A stretch of DNA of 64,000 nucleotides from positions 434,001-498,000 of the forward strand of contig NZ_AP019810.1 of assembly GCF_013394305.1 (NCBI RefSeq). Direction: 5' to 3'. Position 1 is the stretch's first letter; each line of letters opens with the position of its first letter. The stretch comes from Enterococcus mundtii. GTDB taxonomy: Bacteria; Bacillota; Bacilli; Lactobacillales; Enterococcaceae. A program made the translations under genes and the position numbers. Shown piece by piece: positions 59,392 to 64,000 of the stretch. The notes under the pieces are model-generated. The model had not been told where the DNA came from. It searched no databases and worked only from the letters and a program-made list of their open reading frames with translations.

Positions 59392-60399
59392 TTACTCTTC
59401 TTTTTTCTTCTTACGTATGAATAGAAAATAAATGATCAATAGAAGGATGATCCCAAGTAAGACACCCACAACTACATAGACCCAAGTTGGGATTGACTGC
59501 TGATTCACTTTAGAGATTGCTACCTTATTCACTTCTTTCGCATCACTCTCACTGATTGAAAAATCGCGATCGAATACCCATTCGTTGTCTTTTGCATCTG
59601 AGATTGTCAAATGTAAGGAATAATCTCCCGCTTCCAGTCGTTCATTGTCCCAATCGATTGCAAATCGATACGTTGACAAGGGCGCCATTTGCATCTCTTT
59701 ATCATAAGATACTTCTTTTATGACTTCCCCTGTGGCATCTTTCACCTCAGCTGCATATTTCAAATGACCGATCGCATCCATCGTTGGATTCTTCAAAGTT
59801 GCTACCACACTTGTTTTCCCAAATGAAATGGCTGGTTCGACGCCTTCTAATTCCACCTTTCTTTGCACTTCATTCGTATTATTCGTTAATTTCAATCCTA
59901 AGACATAGCCATAATTGTTAACGATTTGGCCCTCTTGTTCCGCTTGACCTATTTTCATGACATGGATGGCTGCCAAGATTTGTCCATCAAATTCTTTTTC
60001 CGGCATTGTGAGGTCAACGCTAACTTCTTGTGACTTCCCACCAGCTAAAGTGATGCTTTCTGGGACTTTCGCAATGTTGTTGATTTGAAATTCCTCCGGT
60101 ATATCTGATTCATCAGTTGGTTGCGTGTAATCAATAAATCCTTGATCATTCGTATAGGCTTGGTTTACTGCAACCTGATAAGTTGACTCTTCATTCGATG
60201 TATTTTCTATCAGGAACTTGATCGTTTGTTTTTGACCAGGTTCTAGTTGTAAATCAAAATAAGTTAATTTTTTATCGGCTTGATTTTCTGGAATAATTGC
60301 TTTGATATGAAAGCCCACTTCACTCTCAGTCTCTGCCTCGGTGACTAAGGGGAAGCAAAAAGCAAACATGAAACAAATGATTAAAATTATTTTCCGCAT
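59392..60399 (-). CDS. DUF916/DUF3324 WxL-binding membrane protein
   Basis: A 335-residue protein that holds WxL proteins on the cell surface (peptidoglycan- and WxL-binding Ig-like domains). After the signal peptide (IILIICFMFAFCFPLVTEAE), DUF916 begins with VGFHIKAIIPENQADKKLTY and DLQLEPGQKQTIKFLIENTS. DUF3324 follows from about residue 155 (NNYGYVLGLKLTNNTNEV and ISFGKTSVVATLKNPTMDAI). A C-terminal membrane helix PTWVYVVVGVLLGIILLLII and a lysine-rich tail anchor it. GAGG lies seven bases before ATG 60399. It is the last gene of the second WxL operon. Confidence 0.93.
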   Translation of the reverse strand: MRKIILIICFMFAFCFPLVTEAETESEVGFHIKAIIPENQADKKLTYFDLQLEPGQKQTIKFLIENTSNEESTYQVAVNQAYTNDQGFIDYTQPTDESDIPEEFQINNIAKVPESITLAGGKSQEVSVDLTMPEKEFDGQILAAIHVMKIGQAEQEGQIVNNYGYVLGLKLTNNTNEVQRKVELEGVEPAISFGKTSVVATLKNPTMDAIGHLKYAAEVKDATGEVIKEVSYDKEMQMAPLSTYRFAIDWDNERLEAGDYSLHLTISDAKDNEWVFDRDFSISESDAKEVNKVAISKVNQQSIPTWVYVVVGVLLGIILLLIIYFLFIRKKKKEE

Positions 60400-60526
60400 C
60401 ACTACACCTCATTTATCGATTCATTTGGTTTTTCCCAGAGATTTGATCATGAACAAAAACCTATAGAAAGAATTGAAGCAATCGCTGAATGCGATTGCTC
60501 CAATCTTCTCAATTTGGACACAGCCA

Positions 60527-61102
60527 TTAAGAAGCATCTGCCGTATTGTACAATTGATAATTGATCGTACCGTTCAAGACATTATTTACTTGTAAGACAT
60601 TGCTCGGATCGGTAAAACCAATTGCGATCGATGTTACCGGAGTGGTGATTTGACCGGTATTATTTCCGGCATCTGGTGTAGTCGCTGATCGAGCGACAAT
60701 CCCAGTTGCGCCTGTACCAACTAATTGTGCGCCATTGATTTGGAATGAATTCACATCAAATGTGGCTGGTGCAGCTGCTCGTGTCAATTGATTATTCGCA
60801 ACAGTTGCTCTCACAGACCATGCTTGAGCGATACTATCATTTGAAACAACGATATTTCCTGGTGTACCGATCGTTCCAGTACTAAGTGAATACGTGCCAT
60901 TTTCGATTTCCGTCTCAAACGCATAAGTCGCTGGAACGGCATCGAGTCTTAAATCTCCTGAAGTAGCATCGGTGATCGTTACAGTCGTTGGTGTACTTCC
61001 AGTTTGTCCTGGTACCTCTGCTGCGAATGCTGCTACTCCACCTATATTTACTAAAATCAACCCTGCGAATACTGCACTTAATGTTTTTGTTTTGTGGTTC
61101 AT
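60527..61102 (-). CDS. WxL-domain-type surface protein with degenerate WxL motifs
   Basis: A 191-residue secreted protein with signal peptide TLSAVFAGLILVNIGGVAAF, cleaved near AFAAE. The mature part has the WxL-domain order: SGDLRLDAVPATYAFETEI, then IAQAWSVRATVANNQL and the C-terminal LNGTINYQLYNTADAS. The first motif is WSV and the last tryptophan is replaced by tyrosine (YQL), so both WxL positions are altered. WxL domains bind peptidoglycan and DUF916 proteins. It lies between a second WxL-like gene and the DUF916 gene in one operon. Confidence 0.83.
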   Translation of the reverse strand: MNHKTKTLSAVFAGLILVNIGGVAAFAAEVPGQTGSTPTTVTITDATSGDLRLDAVPATYAFETEIENGTYSLSTGTIGTPGNIVVSNDSIAQAWSVRATVANNQLTRAAAPATFDVNSFQINGAQLVGTGATGIVARSATTPDAGNNTGQITTPVTSIAIGFTDPSNVLQVNNVLNGTINYQLYNTADAS

Positions 61103-61125
61103 TTTTATTCCTCCTTGATTTTCAA

Positions 61126-61686
61126 TTAATCTACATCGGCAACCACATTTACGAGGTTGACCGTCTGTATCGCTTTATAGGTACCACTTGGACTATTAGC
61201 AGGAACACTCAACTTAATACTTTCTTTCGGGATGATCAATCGAAAGTTTTGTTTCGTTCCTTGACTGACTTTGACGAGTTCTTGCGTTTCACCATGACTG
61301 ATATTTTCTATATCATTGACTTGATAGACACTGTTTTTTTCTGTCGTCAACTGTCCATCTTTCATAGAAAGTTTTGCTGTATATTCCTGCTGATTTTTAA
61401 AAGCAGATAATGAATAATCGAGTTTCCACCCGTTTGTTCCAGAACGATTGTCAACCACTTCGATCACTAGATCTTGCTTTGCTGGTACTTCAATGTCCGT
61501 CTCAGGGACTGGGTAGCGATCAAAAGTTGGGGGTATTACTTTCTTTAAATAAATAGCAGGTTCGATGATTTGGACATTCACTGCTGATTTTTTCTCTTCA
61601 CCAACAGAAGACGCTCGAATCTTTGAAGGAGAAACAAACATCAGGGGCAAGATAAATAGTAGCAACCATTTGATTTTAGGCTTCAT
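61126..61686 (-). CDS. WxL-like secreted protein
   Basis: A 186-residue secreted protein with signal peptide IKWLLLFILPLMFVSPSKIR, cleaved near RASS. The mature part has a WKL motif in NRSGTNGWKLDYSLSAFKNQ and a C-terminal SPSGTYKAIQTVNLVNVVAD, in which the second tryptophan is missing. Its layout is that of the small WxL partner in these operons. Its start overlaps the stop of the LPQTG protein gene by four bases (ATGA), so the two are translationally coupled. Confidence 0.8.
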   Translation of the reverse strand: MKPKIKWLLLFILPLMFVSPSKIRASSVGEEKKSAVNVQIIEPAIYLKKVIPPTFDRYPVPETDIEVPAKQDLVIEVVDNRSGTNGWKLDYSLSAFKNQQEYTAKLSMKDGQLTTEKNSVYQVNDIENISHGETQELVKVSQGTKQNFRLIIPKESIKLSVPANSPSGTYKAIQTVNLVNVVADVD

Positions 61687-61988
61687 CGCTTCTGCCTCCT
61701 TGATCGATACATCAGTCCGACAAATCCAATCAGCAATGTACCGAGAAATGCAGACGTTCCATACAACAAACTACCTGTTTGCGGAAGCATCCCTTCCGCT
61801 TGCGGTTTGGTCGTTCCACTTTCACCCTTATCTATGGGACTCACTTCGTCTTTTTCATATAATTCAAACTGGATTTCTTGCTGATCGGAAGCAATCACCT
61901 CGTCGGCAAACGTAGGAGCGACTCGCACAAAGCCAGTGAACAAAACAACACTAAGCAGGAACAAAAGATTCATAGTTATTCTCTTCAT
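61683..61988 (-). CDS. Small LPXTG-anchored protein of the WxL operon
   Basis: A 101-residue protein with signal peptide MNLLFLLSVVLFTGFVRVAP, a short mature region (EIQFELYEKDEVSPIDKGES), then LPQTG, a membrane helix AFLGTLLIGFVGLMY and the basic end RSRRQKR. It is a sortase A substrate that becomes covalently attached to peptidoglycan. GGAGG lies seven bases before ATG 61988. Such a protein is a constant member of WxL clusters; it probably fixes the complex on the wall. Confidence 0.92.
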   Translation of the reverse strand: MKRITMNLLFLLSVVLFTGFVRVAPTFADEVIASDQQEIQFELYEKDEVSPIDKGESGTTKPQAEGMLPQTGSLLYGTSAFLGTLLIGFVGLMYRSRRQKR

Positions 61989-62000
61989 CTCATCGCCTCC

Positions 62001-64000
62001 TTATTCGATCGTAGCCGTGTTATATAGCTTCCAATTGGCTGTTGCTCGTCCACTATAATCACCTACAGGCAACAGTTTTGAGCTATTTAACAATACACCC
62101 GCATTTTCACTCATATTCAGCGTATAAACATAACCAGTCGGGGTCACACTCGCAGAATCAAACACTTTGATTGGTGAATTACCCAGATTTTGAACCGCAC
62201 TCGTAGGACTTGTTTTCCAGACGAAAGAAAAAGGTGCGTTCGTTCCACTCGTGATCGAAAGTCCAACTGACCAATTTCTTGTTGTTCGTGGATCTCTCGA
62301 ATCCCATACCTTTAATTCTAAGCTATTGCCCGCATCACGATCCAAGATCCCTTTACTTTGACGAACCTTTCGATTCGTCCATTTGAATGTACTTGGTGCC
62401 TGCTCAAGTCTTAATTCTCCAGTGTAGTTTACCGTCAGATTCAATGACGCTGCCGGTTCTTCAGGTTTCGTCATTTTTCCGGAGGAGTAGACTTCAATGA
62501 CAAATTTATTCTCACCATAATCAAAATATTTTGTTGGGATCACTAACTGTGTATTTGCGTTAAAATTTGTCGCCCCTGTTGTCGTGACATCAGAGAATGG
62601 AACATCAGTGAGATAATTCGTTCCTTTTCTCACTTTGAAACTCAATCGATCGCCGATATCTAAATCTTTCCAATAAAATGTTCTTTTGTACCCAGGATCG
62701 CGATTCGCAGAGATATCCAACGTCTCACTAAAATTGGTCACCGTATTGACATTTTCCCATGACAAAGCAGTAAATTGATCCGTTTTTCGAACCCAATAAT
62801 ACACGGTATCGCCATAGTAGATGATGTTTGTTGTATCATTTGGTGTCGTTCCCACTGGATTTGCCAAGACTGAACTTCCGTAACTAGTTAGTGCATCCGC
62901 TGACAATGTTCTTGTTGGTGCTGAATAACTCAGTGTCGCTGAATCTCCTGGATTGAGATTGATCGCGTTATTGGCTATTGTCGTGACCACTGTGATCACG
63001 CCAGTCGTTGTATTATTTGTCACGACTGTTGCTAAATTTGCTGGGGCAATCGTTGACGTCACCCCTGCAGCAGTCGTTTTCGTGATCGTCGGTGTGACTG
63101 TCGCATTTGTTGCCAAATTGACTGCTTTCGCATCAAGTACCGTCGTCCACCTCGTAGTATTCAAGGCTGCTTCACCTGTATTTACCTTGATCGTTGATTG
63201 GATCTTAGCTGGCTGCTCACTCATCAAATATTTACTTTTACTTGTATCTGTACTTGGAACAGTCACAGATGTATTGGCGTTGTCCAATACATTACTCGTC
63301 ACTGTCGCGCCTATCGGTATCGGCGGCTGAGTAAAAGCAAAACGAACTTGTCCTGATACGCTACCGTTGGCCGCTGTAAATCCCCAGTAGGCTCGATTGT
63401 TGTTGGTCGCTAATTGTAATTCCGAGTTCAAATCCCCCCAAGGTATCGTTGTGTCAGCAGTTTTTGCTCCATTGACAGGATTTCTAAATGAATACGTAAA
63501 GTTCCGTGTGTTGCTATTAAAGCTATAATTGAACTCGTACCATGTTCCATCTTGGACATTGGTACTGACAGCTCCATTAAGTGGGATCAAGCTGTTGTGT
63601 TTGATCCGTCCGGGATTGGCGAGGGTCAAAGTGAACCACTCATTTGCTCCTAAATCACCATTCACTGCATTGATTGGTTGATACGTTCGGCTTAGGTTAC
63701 CCGGAAAGGTATACGCCATATGTGGCGTACTTCCAGCAGGAATCTGTGCGTCATAGCGTGCTCTACCAGTTACTGCTTCATTGGCAAATAAATCAAATTC
63801 AACCGCAAATGAATTACGAATAGCTGTCGTTTCTGGCGTTCTCTGAGCCAATAACTCATAGTAGCCGCCAGTCGCTCCGTAGACACCCAAGTTTTGACCG
63901 TCGACACCTACCGCTCGTGAGTTCGTAATGGCCGTTGTTTTTCTTGCATCGTTATGCATGACAAACGCCACGCCATCTGCTTGTTGTGTGCCAAAATTGA
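62001..64000 (-). CDS. Large WxL-domain surface protein with lectin-like N-domain, 5' end outside the window
   Basis: Partial: the reading frame is open through base 64000, so the start lies beyond the window (ATG at 63971 is internal). The visible N-part QQADGVAFVMHNDARKT followed by NSFAVEFDLFAN is an L-type (legume-like) lectin domain. The middle (about 250-500 of the visible part) has several beta domains. The end is a canonical WxL domain: RNWSVGLSITSGTNAPFSF and, at the very C-terminus, ATANWKLYNTATIE. It is the first visible gene of the second WxL operon, 12 bases upstream of the LPQTG gene. An adhesin role on glycans is probable. Confidence 0.9.
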   Translation of the reverse strand, partial: NFGTQQADGVAFVMHNDARKTTAITNSRAVGVDGQNLGVYGATGGYYELLAQRTPETTAIRNSFAVEFDLFANEAVTGRARYDAQIPAGSTPHMAYTFPGNLSRTYQPINAVNGDLGANEWFTLTLANPGRIKHNSLIPLNGAVSTNVQDGTWYEFNYSFNSNTRNFTYSFRNPVNGAKTADTTIPWGDLNSELQLATNNNRAYWGFTAANGSVSGQVRFAFTQPPIPIGATVTSNVLDNANTSVTVPSTDTSKSKYLMSEQPAKIQSTIKVNTGEAALNTTRWTTVLDAKAVNLATNATVTPTITKTTAAGVTSTIAPANLATVVTNNTTTGVITVVTTIANNAINLNPGDSATLSYSAPTRTLSADALTSYGSSVLANPVGTTPNDTTNIIYYGDTVYYWVRKTDQFTALSWENVNTVTNFSETLDISANRDPGYKRTFYWKDLDIGDRLSFKVRKGTNYLTDVPFSDVTTTGATNFNANTQLVIPTKYFDYGENKFVIEVYSSGKMTKPEEPAASLNLTVNYTGELRLEQAPSTFKWTNRKVRQSKGILDRDAGNSLELKVWDSRDPRTTRNWSVGLSITSGTNAPFSFVWKTSPTSAVQNLGNSPIKVFDSASVTPTGYVYTLNMSENAGVLLNSSKLLPVGDYSGRATANWKLYNTATIE

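Overview
The window is chromosomal DNA from a low-GC Gram-positive coccus, almost certainly an Enterococcus of the E. faecium group. The evidence is the tmRNA at 20505-20869, whose tag reads AKNENNSYALAA (the E. faecium-type tag; E. faecalis has F in place of Y, from memory), together with WxL/LPXTG surface-protein clusters, an enterococcal citrate/oxaloacetate-decarboxylase locus and an Mga-type regulator. Layout from left to right: the 5' end of an RlmI-like rRNA methyltransferase; ltaS (lipoteichoic acid synthase); an FtsX-like permease paired with an ABC ATPase that has lost its catalytic motifs; a two-component system behind an SdpI-family membrane protein; and a HAD phosphatase. Citrate fermentation fills 8.2-19.5 kb. 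A leftward operon (oadH, oadD, oadB, an OadG-like 41-aa micro-gene, citC, citD, citE, citF, citX, oadA) faces a rightward citrate transporter, the GntR regulator citO and citG. Together these genes import citrate, cleave it to acetate and oxaloacetate, and decarboxylate oxaloacetate at the membrane. After ssrA come an NAD(P)H nitroreductase/monooxygenase/MarR group, a free-methionine sulfoxide reductase and budA (acetolactate decarboxylase). Its usual partner alsS (acetolactate synthase) lies 7.3 kb away at 31.7-33.5 kb. The DNA between them is accessory: a decayed Fic toxin with an intact antitoxin, a dead IS3-family element, a secreted-protein gene cut by it, an Rgg-type regulator, and secreted Ig-like repeat proteins under what looks like a shared Rgg operator. 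A 17-bp direct repeat made from the alsS 3' end brackets this island. To the right of alsS are an acetyltransferase with an apparently non-canonical start and a Zur-controlled pair (cysteine-poor ribosomal protein L33 plus a 38-aa protein). Next come a GH20 hexosaminidase, a degenerate M24 protein with a DeoR regulator, and a 2-aminoethylphosphonate import and degradation operon (phnX, phnW, binding protein, permease broken in a G6 tract, ATPase). An orphan DXS-like enzyme follows. From 45.9 kb on the window is mostly surface biology: a first WxL-associated operon headed by a 2006-aa InlB/GLUG-repeat protein, an Mga-family regulator, an MDR oxidoreductase, a pseudogene of an Ig-like repeat protein, and a second, more canonical WxL operon (lectin-like WxL protein, LPQTG protein, two WxL-like proteins, DUF916/DUF3324 protein) that runs off the right end. 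A roughly 140-bp interspersed repeat with a conserved hairpin core occurs three times (38.2, 56.0 and 57.2 kb) at gene ends. All functional calls come from reading the sequence and from family knowledge; no database search was run.
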